64,000 bases of DNA, taken from positions 1,392,434 to 1,456,433 of the forward strand of contig CM060477.1 of NCBI GenBank assembly GCA_030544235.1, written 5' to 3'. The notes under the pieces were generated by a model. It was not told where the DNA came from and did no database searches. It saw only the letters and a program-made list of their open reading frames with translations. A program made the translations under genes and the position numbers. This stretch comes from Lepturacanthus savala (taxonomy: Eukaryota > Chordata > Actinopteri > Scombriformes > Trichiuridae). Shown here piece after piece: positions 11,331-22,475 of the stretch (position 1 is the first letter of the stretch; the number at the start of each line of letters is the position of its first letter).

Positions 11331-11760
11331 TGCATTAATATGGTTTATTATCTGTACTTTCTGCTGCAGGACCTTCAATACGACACTTTATTGGGTTTGA
11401 ATATCAATTTATCTAAATAACATCTATTTGTGTAGCTGCTAGCATAGACAGAGTTACAGCTAATGGTAATAAACCTGTGGCTAAACTTCATGGACACACA
11501 CACACACACACTGTTTGTGGTGTGTATAACATGGACCGCTGCCATAACCTGGAGCTGCCACATTTCTCTGGGTTCTGTGACATCGGTGGATTCTCGGCTC
11601 TGAGAGTTTCACACTCAGTCTTCAGTGTTTTGTGAGGCTGTTCCCACACGGCTGGATATATTAGATATATTTATTATAGCAGCTCAGAGCTGCCTCCACC
11701 TGCTCCAGTAGAGTTTTCTACCACTTCCTGCTGCACGAATAATCATTAAAAGCGTAAATT
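11331..11760. other. Upstream region of the LRR gene
   Basis: No gene is recognised. A CA run (about 11494-11510) is present. AT-rich motifs such as CATTAAAAG (11745-11753) could serve a promoter but cannot be assigned with confidence. Confidence 0.35.
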
Positions 11761-11844
11761 AGTGTTTCTGCAACATCAGATTTTAAGGCTGAAGACGTTT
11801 CTAAAGACAAAAGATCAACAAAACTAAATCGACAGCTTGTTCAG
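11761..11844 (+). other. Possible non-coding first exon of the LRR gene
   Basis: GCTTGTTCAG|GTAAGT at 11844/11845 is a full-consensus donor, and the coding exon downstream begins right after an acceptor (TGCTCTGCAG, ending 12650) only five bases before its ATG. A 5' untranslated exon is therefore expected, and this donor is the best candidate. The left edge is arbitrary because the transcription start is not visible. Confidence 0.4.
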
Positions 11845-12435
11845 GTAAGTTTGACCTTATTTCTAACGAGTTTCATCACTTTCACCTTTAGTTATTTCCT
11901 AGTTTGTTTGAATCAGTGTTTGAAGGATCGACTCAGGACTCAGTTTGATATAAAACTCTTATCAAGCAGCAGAGAAACATCAGTTTGACTTTATATGTGA
12001 CTACAATCAATAACTAGTTTCATGCATGTGCAGATCTGTGATTTCTATAGTACATTTCAGTACATTCCAGCCATAGAGCATCTTTTTTTCTAGTTTAAAT
12101 ACATCTGTGGTGCTGAATATGTATTTTGAGTGTAGAAGGGCTCTCGGACCTTCATTTATATTTAACTTTATAGCTTTAATGCATCATTTATAGTAATCTG
12201 GCCATCTAGTAACATAATGTAGAATATACAGCGGCTATTTTCTGCACTGGAGTCCATTTATTTTTCATACTTGAGGCACATTCTTCTGATAAATACTTCA
12301 TTAAATAGTGACCGTTAGTAACTGTATGAACTGATCTATTTATGAGTAGAGTCCTGTTTTATTTGCACAAACACAGATGGGACACACTCCTGGTTTTACA
12401 GTAAGCTGCATCCATCACTTACTTATGATTGGATG

Positions 12436-12470
12436 ATTATTAGCAGCATTAGCTAATGCATGCTAATAAT
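12436..12470. other. Near-perfect 35-nt palindrome in putative intron 1
   Basis: ATTATTAGCA (12436-12445) pairs with TGCTAATAAT (12461-12470), and the enclosed GCATTAGCTAATGC (12446-12459) is itself a perfect palindrome. One A (12460) is unpaired. Role unknown. Confidence 0.85.
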
Positions 12471-12655
12471 GGACTGCAGCTACGTTTCAATGTCATATTT
12501 CAGTATTTACTGAACTTGACAGTTTGTCTTCATTATAGCAGCAAACACACACACACACACGGTAAAAAATACCTGGAAACACCTGAATATCAACCCTAAT
12601 ACTCCAGAACTGCAACTACTTTCTACCAGGTGTTTGTCTCTGCTCTGCAGAGGAG

Positions 12656-15600
12656 ATGCAGATGTTTTCGTGGCTGATGTTGATGCTGCTGTGGGAGGTT
12701 CAGGCTGGAGACGACGTCTGTCCCGACGCCTGTAAATGCTCCAGGATTTCCGTCCCGGAAAAGTCGGAGGTCAACTGTCATAAGAAAGGACTCCGAGCGT
12801 TTCCCTCCGACCTGCCCTCAGACGCCTGGATCCTAAAAATGGGTGGGTACTTAACTTTAGCTAAAACAACCAGATTTAAAGGGATAGTTCAACGTTCATA
12901 GTTCATACATGATGAGTTGTGACCTGAACATTCATCACGATATGAGATAATAACTAAACATTACAACATGTAAAGGAATGCTCAGGACTACTTTCTTCAG
13001 TTGGCCACTGGGCGGAGTGATACCATACTTGTAGCTGCACTAAACGTGTGTTTTTGAGATCACTCCGCCGGCAGCCGTGTCCAGACATGTGTGAAGTCCG
13101 GTTATTATCTCATATCGTGGTGAATGTGCAGGTGACAACTCGTCTACTACAGCGTTTAGAAGTTGCTGGATCATGTATTTGCTGAGTTTGATGCAGGAAA
13201 CCCCCAAACGTCCATATGAAGGATCCTGACCTTGTGTTGAGTGACAACTAAGCAGTGAAGGTAAATAATTGCATTGGTAACTGACTGCATCACTGTCTAA
13301 AGGTGAGAATGGAATCACAGAGCTGAAGGCCAATGTTCTGAGGTCAGTTCCACACATCGAGAGCGTCAACCTGGAGAGAAACGCCATCAAGTCCATCCAC
13401 CCGCAGGCTTTTTCTGGTGCGAAACACCTGATGCTCCTCAATCTCTACGGCAACTACATCAGCAACCTCCCACCGAAGGGATTCCAGGTAAACGTGTCAG
13501 AATATTCACGTGCAGATGATAATATGACAATAATCTGTCGCTGTTTCCCGTCTGCAGGACCTCCTGAACCTTCGCTTCCTCATGCTGGGACAAAACCAGA
13601 TCGGAATCCTCAAACCTGACATGTTCACCGGGATGAGGAACCTGTCGGATCTGGATCTTCCTCTCAACGCGCTGACGACCCTCCCCCCCAACGCCTTCAA
13701 GCCTCTGATCGCCCTCAAAGTCTTAGACCTGTCCCTGAACCGGATCGAGAGGATCTCTCCCAAGGCCTTCATGGGACTCAGGCAGCTCATGTTCCTCAAC
13801 TTAGACAACAACAGGTCTCTCCACATATGTCCTTAGGGTGATATTAAAGTGTAGGGGGGCTAGCAAGACCTAAAGAAGAAAATGGGATATGCCCATGTCA
13901 TAAGTATCACAGTTCCCACATGTCACATGTCGTTCTAAAGCCCTGGTTATTGGCTATCTTGTTTGGATGGTCTCATCATGGTAAACTTCCATTGGTTCTT
14001 GTCCATCAAACAAAAGGTGATCAACCTTTCTTAGTCGTCCTCATTGGTTTTCTCCATGCTTCCATTGGTTTGTGCATGGTGTCAATCAATGCAAAACAAC
14101 TTCAAGACCATAATTGTTACATTATTTGTGCATAAAAACCAATAAATGAAGTGTAGCTTTTCCATAAATGGTTAAAGTTGTAAATATCTATATGTATATG
14201 TTGTGTTAAACAATGAGAACATCCACCAAAACCTTCTGTATCTAGATCTTCTTAATCCTTGCAGAGTGCAGGACATGGCTTTATAAACCATGGTTTATAT
14301 GTGCAGAAGTTTTAAAGTGTATTAATTAATTGACTAATCTGACTCTTTCCTCCTTCTAGTGTGAAAAACATTCCTGCTGGAGCCTTCAAGTCACTGCCAG
14401 GTCTACAGATGTTGGTTCTAGACAACAACCTGTTGTCCTCACTGAGCTCGTCAGCGTTGGACGGTCTGGACAGTTTACAGGTAAAATGACCCAATGGAAA
14501 GTTACCAGGATGAGACCATTTACTTGGCTATTAGCTATCAGATTGGATGGTCTCATCATGGTAAATTTCCATTGGGTCATTCTAGTGTCCATCAAACAAA
14601 AGGTGGTCTTTCATAGTTGGTCTTCATTGGTTTTCCAATAAACCCCAATGCTTCGATTGGCTCATATGGTGTCAACTAACCTCAATTAACCTCTTTAGAG
14701 ACGTTGTACTGTCATTTACGACAATACAACGCTTCAGTTTCTATGTGTAAATAATGCAATATTAATGGTCAGGAAGATGTTTTGCATCAATTGACACCAT
14801 GCACGAGCCAATCAAAGCATTGGGGTTTACTTGAAAACCAATGAAGACCAACTATGAAAGACCACCTTTGGTTTGATGGACAGTAGAATGACCCAATGGA
14901 AATTTACCAGGATGAGACCATCCAATCTGATAGCTAATAGCCAAGTAAATGGTCTCATCCTGGTAAATTCCCATTGGGTCATTCTACTGTCCATCAAACC
15001 AAAGGTGGTCAGTTTTTCATAGTTGGTCTTTATTGGTTTTCAAGTAAACCCCAATACTTTGATTGGCTCGTGCATGGTGTCAATTGATGCAAACATCTTC
15101 GAGACCATAAATATTGCATTATTTACACATAGAAACCAACAACTGAAGCGTTGTATTGTCGTAAATTACAGTGCAGAGTCTCTAAAGAGGTTAATCATTC
15201 AGTATCTTTGTGTTTGCATTAAATTTTTGCTTTGTCGACTAAATGCTGTGCCAGGAACTCTACCTGAGGAACAATGAGCTGGACCATCTGCCCCGTGATG
15301 TGTTCAGGAACACGCCCAGACTTTCTCAGCTGGCGCTCAGCGGAAACCGCCTGAAGACACTGGACGCGAACATGTTGGCCCATATGCCCGGTAAGACCAC
15401 CAGGCCGCCTCCTTCTCACTGCTCCATTTCCAAGAGGAAACAGTGACTCACGTTCGTGGAGGTCGAGATGACGGCATCGTTTAGTCTGATTCACTTGTGT
15501 TTGTTTTCCTCCTCAGACCTGAAGAAGCTGTACCTCCACGAGAACCCCTGGCAGTGTGACTGTACCGTCGCGTCCCTGGTTCGGTGGTTGGGTCAGACCA

Positions 15601-15704
15601 GGATCTCCCTGTCGCCTCGGGAGGCCCTGAAGTGCTCGAGTCCTCCGGAGCTCCGGGGGAAGAGTCTGGGCAGAATCAAAGCCGAGGAGCTGCTCTGCCG
15701 CTAA
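12656..15704 (+). CDS. Secreted leucine-rich-repeat protein, LRG1/CPN2-like (6 coding exons)
   Basis: Coding exons are 12656-12842, 13303-13487, 13558-13814, 14360-14480, 15255-15390 and 15517-15704. All introns are GT-AG, phases are 1, 0, 2, 0, 1, and the joined frame is 357 codons plus TAA. The ATG follows an acceptor (TGCTCTGCAG|AGGAG). Residues 1-18 are a hydrophobic signal peptide (core FSWLMLMLLW). Cys22, 26, 28 and 41 form an LRRNT cap. Ten LRRs follow at about 57-296, nearly all exactly 24 residues, on the pattern LxxLxLxxNxLxxLPxxxF. Residues 297-357 form an LRRCT cap with CxC at 309/311 and Cys356 next to last. NxS/T sequons occur at Asn152 and Asn208. There is no transmembrane segment or GPI signal after the cap, so an extracellular, probably plasma or matrix, binding protein is inferred. 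Length and layout suit LRG1-like proteins (human LRG1 is of similar size), but CPN2, LRRC15 and GP5 relatives share the fold, so no symbol is given. Exon borders fall within LRRs. No frameshift or stop is seen, so it looks functional. Confidence 0.87.
12876..13150. mobile_element. Fold-back MITE remnant in intron 2
   Basis: Begins TTAAAGGGATAGTTCAAC, the same terminus as the small element at 61660-61770. Two arms (12909-12954 and 13101-13147) are inverted copies of each other, sharing for example ACGATATGAGATAATAAC. Inside them GGCGGAGTGAT (13011-13021) pairs perfectly with ATCACTCCGCC (13059-13069). This is a nested cruciform typical of non-autonomous fold-back DNA elements. The right terminal repeat is not visible. 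Confidence 0.8.
13885..14165 (+). mobile_element. R1 interspersed repeat in intron 4
   Basis: Starts near AGTTCCCACATGTCACATG, then GTTCTAAAGCCCTGGTTATT. It continues with TGGTCTCATCATGGTAAA, CCATCAAACAAAAGGTG and GCATGGTGTCAATCAATGCA. The reverse complement of the same series is found at 51958-52320. Non-coding; it lies wholly within intron 4 of the LRR gene. Confidence 0.85.
14484..15200. mobile_element. Compound inverted R1 cluster filling intron 5
   Basis: Three R1 segments lie head to tail in alternating orientation: + at about 14484-14785, - at about 14760-14965, + at about 14955-15200. The block AATGACCCAATGGAAATTTA and its complement TAAATTTCCATTGGGTCATT recur at the junctions. The pair TTAACCTCTTTAGAGACG (about 14688) and CTCTAAAGAGGTTAAT (about 15180) are inverted ends. 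The cluster starts about four bases inside the intron, directly after the exon 5 donor, and almost fills the intron. The transcript could form a long double-stranded hairpin here. Confidence 0.85.
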
Positions 15705-15794
15705 CCACGAAACCAGGAGGAGATCGAAACCTTTTTAACGGTAACACTTTACCCGACGAGTGAGTTCATAACACATTCATAGCAGTTGACAACG

Positions 15795-16450
15795 ACTTGT
15801 CAAAATAAAAGTCCAATAATTGCAAAGAAGCATTTATACCATTTTTGTTCCAAGCCTTTTACCTGATGGATGCTGATGCTGATTTTTGATTTTAGGGTGT
15901 TTTTTTTGCTGGTTTTTGGCTGCGGAAAGTTTTTTTTCTCCTGACATTTCCTGTTTTATTTTGAAAATACTGATCAGAAATAGTCATTATTTGTCATAAA
16001 TATACATGGAAAAGACAAAATAAAAGTCCAAACCTCTTACCTGATCAATCTGAGTCAATGGTCAAGTCATAAAACTGTATTTGTGATGATTTATCACCTT
16101 TTATTTTGTTAATATTCAACTGTTCAAGGTTTTTATACAAATACAAACTGAATGTTAATGGTTTAAACTCAGTGATTATAAATGGGGTCACATCAGGTAA
16201 ATGGGGCAACTTCCTGGTAAATCACTTGGGAACACAACACAATAACAAATATATCTTTTCCACGTATTTTAAAGATTAATAATGACTGTTTCTGATCAGT
16301 ATTTTCAAAATAAAACAGGAAATGGCAGGAAAAAAACGACAAATCTGTGTTTCTACTGATTAAAATCAGCCAAAAATTGAAGAAAAAATCACCCCATGTG
16401 AAAAAAAAAATGCTTTTTTACAGTTATTAGACTTTTATTTTGACAAGTTG
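15795..16450. mobile_element. ~650-bp fold-back element just after the LRR gene
   Basis: The outer arms ACTTGTCAAAATAAAAGTCC (about 15796) and GACTTTTATTTTGACAAGT (about 16430) are inverted repeats differing at one position over 25 bp. Farther in, CATTTCCTGTTTTATTTTGA with TGATCAGAAATAGTCATTAT (about 15947-15990) is inverted at about 16280-16325 (ATAATGACTGTTTCTGATCA). The element begins within 95 bp of the stop codon. Confidence 0.85.
15804..15809 (+). promoter_or_regulatory. Candidate polyadenylation signal AATAAA
   Basis: This is the first canonical AATAAA after the TAA at 15704, about 100 bp downstream. It lies inside the left arm of the fold-back element, so the transposon may supply the gene's 3' end. 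A second AATAAA follows near 16019. Confidence 0.5.
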
Positions 16451-17394
16451 CTCAGTTTCCCGTATTCATTAAAGGTTTAGTCTGAATGTTGAGTCATAAA
16501 AGCTTCATATTTGTGTCGTTGTTGTTATAAACTCATCAGTCTAGTAACGTGTTTCCACTTCTATTAAAATCTGATTTTAACTCTATACACTGCTACTTTT
16601 ATTTTGTAGAATTTCTAGTTCTAATATGGGTCCAACGTATTGATGCTTTAAGCTGAAACTAAAGCTTTATACCAAGTTTACAGCCGTTTAAGCTGCAGAT
16701 AAACGTTGATTTATTGAATCGGTAGATGATCGAGAGGGAAAACGAACCAAACAAGTGTGTTTATTGTTATTTCAGCTGTAAAACTCAAAGTGTTTGTTTC
16801 CTGTAATTTAACATCAACGCTTTGTGCAAAACCTGCAAATATAAACTTGCAGTTGTAGTGAATTATTACGTTTGTTGTTGCTGATTTGTCCAATAAAGGT
16901 CGTATTATAAATCCATTATTTTACATCTGTTCATTCCAACATATCTCAATAAATCTTGGATGGATTTTCCTCAAACTTTCAGCAAAATGATATAAAAATG
17001 GTCCGAACACGTGGATGAAATCCTGCTTTTTATTGTTTGCTACCGTTGCAGCAAATAAACCTTTAAACAGGCTTTAAATCGATTTAAAAAGACACAGTTC
17101 AACACAGAGTGATGCTGGTAAATGATGAAAAGGTCAAAAATACAGAAAACGTGAATGAATTCCACAGAGAATTCATAATTATAACAACTAATTCACTGTT
17201 TCTTTACTTTATATGAGCATTAAATCATTTATTATGATGATGTGCTGCAGAATCTCACACAGATTTTATCTCTAAAGCTCATTTTCTTTACTTTTTAGCT
17301 CATATTTTACAAAGAAACTCAAGATTTTCCGTCATTTAAAGACTCTAATCAATATTAAACTAAGATATTTACCATTAATATGATTTATTTATAT
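16451..17394. other. Non-coding spacer
   Basis: No gene or named repeat is recognised. Confidence 0.5.
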
Positions 17395-17817
17395 TATTTA
17401 TTCCATATTGAAATGAATTAAATTGTGTTTTTCATACATTTAGTCCAATATTAAGTAGAATTATCTTGAAATATCGTATTTAATTGGCTGATGATTTTTA
17501 TAATTTCAGTTTTTTTACATTGATTTATTCTTGTTTTATTAAAATAATAACAATAAAAATTATTTTTTATCTTAACTTGTATTTTTATCTCATTATTATC
17601 TGACAATTCAAGACTCTGCTCATTATTAATTAATTTTTAATTAATTCATATTAATTATTAATATATATTAATTATTATTTAATTATATATTAATTAATTG
17701 TAATAAATAAAAAGATTTTTCCCTTTTATAGGATTTATTTTTTTTCATAATATTTATTTTTTAAGCAGCAGGTGAAGATGTAATGAGAAAAAAATGCTAA
17801 TTGACTCTATGATATAA

Positions 17818-17858
<41 letters not shown>

Positions 17859-18200
17859 TATTATTATTATTATATTATTATTATTATTTTATTATTATTA
17901 TTATTATTATTAATATATTATTTTATTATTATTATTATATTATTATTATTATTTTATTATTATTATTATTATTATTAATATATTATTTTATTATTATTAT
18001 TATTATATTATTATTATTATTATTCCATAATGAAATGAATTAAATCTTAATAAATGAAATATCTTATTTAATTGGCTGATGATTTTTATGATTTCAGTTT
18101 TTTCCTTTGTTAATTTATTCTTATTTTATTAAAATAAATTAAATTATTTGACTTTTTTTTATCTTAACTTGTATTTTTATTATCTCATATTTTGCAAAGA
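17395..18200. repeat. ATT microsatellite flanked by a duplicated ~180-bp segment
   Basis: (ATT)n occupies about 17815-18025, with a ~67-bp internal duplication. The DNA to its left (17395-17600) and right (18023-18200) is the same sequence in direct orientation. Shared blocks include TTAATTGGCTGATGATTTTT and TTATCTTAACTTGTATTTTT. The copies have diverged by several indels. Confidence 0.88.
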
Positions 18201-18940
18201 AACTTGAAATAAGCTAAATTATCTTTAAATTGCAGTGACTACTTTTATTTTTTGCAGTTTTCTCCTGTTTTACAAACCATTTCCTGAATAAAACTATAAA
18301 TATTTTATATCTTGAGCTCTGAAATATTCTCTTCACAACAACTGGGTCATTAACTTTTATTTCTCCAGTCGTCCAGTGGAGTTTTATTAAGAATAAAACA
18401 CGTCACACACGGATTCTTTCGGGATTCTCCTGATTATTTTCCACTATTTCATCATTTCTGTGTGAAGCAGCAGCAGCAAAGTGGGACAAACTCAGTGGGA
18501 CAAATCCTTCATCCTGACCCAGAAAATAAAACACGTTCAGGCTCATTTTCACATTTTAATATTTAATATTCTGATTTTCTCAAACCAGCGTTTGAAACGT
18601 TATTTATCTAAATAAAGGCTATAAATGCCACTTCTGTTTGATTAGAGTCTTTTATTATCTAATTATTTATAACTGAGCAGCATCAGGGTTTTCTCTGAGT
18701 CAGAAACAGGTCAGACCTGGATTTATTTATTTATTATTTATTATTTATTTATTATTTATTTATTATTTATCCAGGACAATTAACAGGACGGATCCTGATC
18801 GATGGTTTCAGCCTCCACCATCATGTAAATGAGAACAAATTATAAATTATTATTATTATTAAGTTATTATTATAACATAAAGTTTTAAAATCATTCAGCA
18901 GGTCTCACAAAATATACATTTAGTGTTTTATGTTCTATAT
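18201..18940. other. AT-rich spacer with (ATTT)n
   Basis: A TTTATTATTTATT run lies at about 18721-18770. No gene is recognised. Confidence 0.55.
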
Positions 18941-19128
18941 ATTCAATCCACCCTAAATATAAATATATTCAATCCACACTAAATATAAATATATTAAATC
19001 CACCCTAAATATAAACATATTAAATCCACCCTAAATATAAATATATTAAATCCACCCTAAACATAAATATATTAAATCCACACTAAATATAAATATATTA
19101 AATCCACACTAAATATAAATATATTAAA
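18941..19128. repeat. 26-bp minisatellite
   Basis: About seven units contain ATATTAAATCCACCCTAAAT and AAATAT, with spacing of about 26 bp. It adjoins the TG array. Confidence 0.9.
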
Positions 19129-20092
19129 TGTTTGAATGTGTGTGAATGTGTGTGTGTGTGTACGTGTGTGTGAATGTGTGTGTGAATGTGTGTGTGTGTG
19201 TACGTGTGTGTGAATGTGTGTGTGAATGTGTGTGTGTGAATGTGTGTGTGAATGAGTGTGTGAATGTGTGTGTGTGAATGTGTGTGTCAATGTGTGTGTG
19301 TGTACGTGTGTGTGAATGTGTGTGAATGTGTGTGTGAATGTGTGTGTGAATGTGTGTGTGAATGTGTGTGAATGTGTGTGTGAATGTGTGTGTGTGTGTG
19401 TCAATGTGTGTGTGAATGTGTGTGTGTGTATATGTGTGAGCGAATGTGTGTGTGAAAGTGTGTGAATGTGTGTATGTGTGTGTGAATGTGTGTATGTGTG
19501 TGTGAATGTGTGTGTGAATGTGTGTGAATGTGTGTGTGTATGTGTGTGTGTATGTGTGTGTGTATGTGTGTGTGAATGTGTGTGTGAATGTGTGTGAATG
19601 TGTGTGTGTATGTGTGTGTGTATGTGTGTGTGTATGTGTATGTGTGTGTGTATGTATGTGTGTGCATGTGTGTGTGTATGTGTGTGAATGTGTGTGAATG
19701 TGTGTGTGTATGTGTGTGTGTATGTGTGTGTGTGTGTGAATGTGTGTGTGAATGTGTGTGTGTGTGTGAATGTGTGTGTGAATGTGTGTGTGTATGTGTG
19801 TGTGAATGTGTGTGTGTATGTGTGTGTGTATGTGTGTGTGAATGTGTGTGTGAATGTGTGTGAATGTGTGTGTGTATGTGTGTGTGTATGTGTGTGTGTA
19901 TGTGTATGTGTGTGTGTATGTATGTGTGTGCATGTGTGTGTGTATGTGTGTGAATGTGTGTGAATGTGTGTGTGTATGTGTGTGTGTATGTGTGTGTGTA
20001 TGTGTGTGTGTGTGTGAATGTGTGTGTGAATGTGTGTGTGTGTGTGAATGTGTGTGTGAATGTGTGTGTGTATGTGTGTGTGAATGTGTTCG
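19129..20092. repeat. ~0.96-kb TG/GAATG/TATG compound array
   Basis: GTGTGTGTGAATGTGTG-type units run for nearly 1 kb with TACG, TATG and GCATG variants. A long internal segment around 19573-19720 recurs at about 19840-19980, including the rare TATGTATGTGTGTGCATG marker, so the array has grown partly by ~267-bp duplication. Long minus-strand frames (269 and 235 codons) translate to His-Thr/Tyr-Thr repeats and are rejected. Confidence 0.95.
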
Positions 20093-20528
20093 TGCGATGG
20101 AGCATCACTTAGATCCCCATCCAGCAGGTTGCCATGGCAACCGCATCCACGGCTGTTTTGGGTAAAAACCAGAACGTCGTTTGAAGCGTTTGAACATTTT
20201 GAGGATTCGTCAGGTTCAAGGAAACGTCGACACGTTTCACAGAGAAACTGATTCCTGAGGTCAAAGGTCAGGATTAGAAAAAGGGTTTTAGGCTCTGAAC
20301 TCAGATCTTATAAATATAAAAAATTCCTTTATCCACTGTACACATCTTATAGAATCATCACTTCAACTCTAGAGGTCAGAGGTCAGAGGTCAGGAGCAGC
20401 TGCTGCTTTTTAATTAGTTCAATTAAATTCAATTTAATTGATTGTTTTTAAAGAAAATGTCTTATTTTCAAGGAAAATGTGGAATAAGATGATTTATAAT
20501 AGAATAAAATAGATGAAAGACCTGAAGC

Positions 20529-20561
<33 letters not shown>

Positions 20562-20997
20562 AATAAATCTGAATTTAATAAATCTACATTTTTTTTATAA
20601 TTAAAACATTAAAACATGATTTTTCTGTGTTTGACCTCTGATTTTATCCATAAATTATTTATTTCATTATTCATCTGTAAATAAATAAATAAATCAAATC
20701 TCCTGAGGCTGAGTTTTAATGATGTAACATCTGAATAAAATAATGAATTCATTAATTTTAACGAGTGACTTTGTTGAATCATCGTATTTATTTGTCCTGA
20801 GGAACCAGAAACATTTAAACCTACGTTTAATTATTTAAGTTTCATTCTTTAGTTTGATGCAGATAAAACTGAAAATGAATAAAAATCATCAAAAAACTAT
20901 AAAATCTGCTGCTTCTTCCTCAAATCTCAGCGTAAATTTAATTTAATGACTTTTAACGATTTATTGAATCTGAATAAAACAAACATTTATAAAATAA
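20093..20997. other. Non-coding spacer with (GATT)n
   Basis: A (TGAT)n run is at about 20528-20561 and a triple AGAGGTC at about 20370-20390. No gene is recognised. Confidence 0.6.
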
Positions 20998-21345
20998 GAA
21001 CATGGTCAAAAACTACAATTTATGCAAATTCATGCAACAAAAATTGAATTTATGCAAATTCATGCAACAAAATTAGAATTTATGCTGCAAAAACTAGGAT
21101 TTATACAAATTTATGAAACAAAAACTATATTTTTAGCTGATTTATGCCACAAAAAGTAGATTTGTGCGAATTTATGTAACAGAAACTAAAACTGTTAAAT
21201 TATCTTCAAAGCAAAGTTCAATGATTAATAAGATCAGAGGTCAAAGGTCAATTATTTGTCCATAAAATCCTATAAATGTGGGATTTATGAGGATCATTAT
21301 AAAACATGAAGAATATATTCTGATAGATGTTTATTAATTAAATAA
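20998..21345. repeat. Diverged 31-bp satellite (family S31) plus duplicated flank, left copy
   Basis: About six degenerate S31 units (AAATTCATGCAACAAAA and ACTAGGATTTATAC blocks) run from 20998 to about 21190. They are followed by unique DNA, with AAGATCAGAGGTCAAAGGTC and TTTGTCCATAAAATCCTATA, that recurs at 24770-24890 after the main S31 array. Confidence 0.85.
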
Positions 21346-21449
21346 TATAATTAAATAACATCTACATTAAATCTCTATTAAACACTTTGTTTATTGTTGG
21401 AGCTGAAGTTTTTACTGGGATTAATGAAGAAAACTCAATGAACCTGGAT

Positions 21450-21452
<3 letters not shown>

Positions 21453-21489
<37 letters not shown>
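21453..21489. repeat. (TG)n microsatellite
   Basis: About 18 TG dinucleotides. Confidence 0.97.
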
Positions 21490-21491
<2 letters not shown>

Positions 21492-22475
21492 AGCCGCACC
21501 CTGAGGTCAAAGGTCACTTTAGACATTTATGCTAAAAGTTGTTTTTACCAGAAGCTGCTGAAAAACTTCATTCGTGTTATTTTATGGAGTAAAAACCTCT
21601 AAATATTCAGAGTTTTATGACATTTACTTTATGTTCCTCATTCAGCCCAGTTTGATTTTATAGTATATTTATATATATTATACATATTTATATTATATTA
21701 AACTCTATATTTTATATTTTTATTACTTTTATTACCAACTTTCTTTCCTCACCTGTAAATGTGCTGAATGACAATAAAGAATCATTGAATCTCTTATTTT
21801 TTATAACAAAGACTTTAATATAATTTATATATTTATATAATTTGATAAGTTAAAATAACTTTTAAGGTTTTTTTCATTGGTGTAAACATCAGAATATAAA
21901 ACTATTTAACTTCTATGAGGATGTTTAGGACATTAATTCTGTTAAATAGCTGAGATTAAATTATATTTATTATATTATATATTTTATTTATGTGTTTTAA
22001 TGTGAAAAATCAACAGATTCACGTCTGTAGAAACAGGATCAAATAGCTTCTTTACAGGAATCAGAGAATATTCTCTAATAATAAGGATTTTATTAATATT
22101 AACATTAACATGAAGGACGATTCTATTTGATCTGAATGTTGATGATTTTCCAGCGTGAACACGATGAGTTTCTAGTTTATTTCCTGCCGTTTTATTTCTC
22201 ACCGTCTGTCGTGAGCTAATATTGAATTTAGCGAAAGATAAATAAAAGTGTGTTTTGAGGAATGTTAATGAGTCTCAGAGAGAATATTAGCAGCAGCTGC
22301 TGCGTCAGCTCCTCGCTGCTTTTCTGGAGCAGCTGGGAGGTAATTAACAGGATGTGGAGCAGCAGGAACATCAAGAACATCCACAAAACCAACGCTTTGG
22401 ATTCTAGAAGTGACCAGAGGTCACAGAGAAGCTGCTGGGAAACTTTACAGGAGGAGAAACACGTCAAGTACTGCT
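21490..22475. other. Non-coding DNA with a possible LINE 3' tail
   Basis: Around 21740-21790 the sequence AATGACAATAAAGAATCATT resembles the 3' end of fish non-LTR retrotransposons. No ORF remains. The small frame at 22262-22486 has no recognisable domain. Confidence 0.4.

Noticed and set aside
19124..20108. 269- and 235-codon minus-strand frames rich in His-Thr
   Set aside because: They are translations of the TG/GAATG array with no unique coding sequence.
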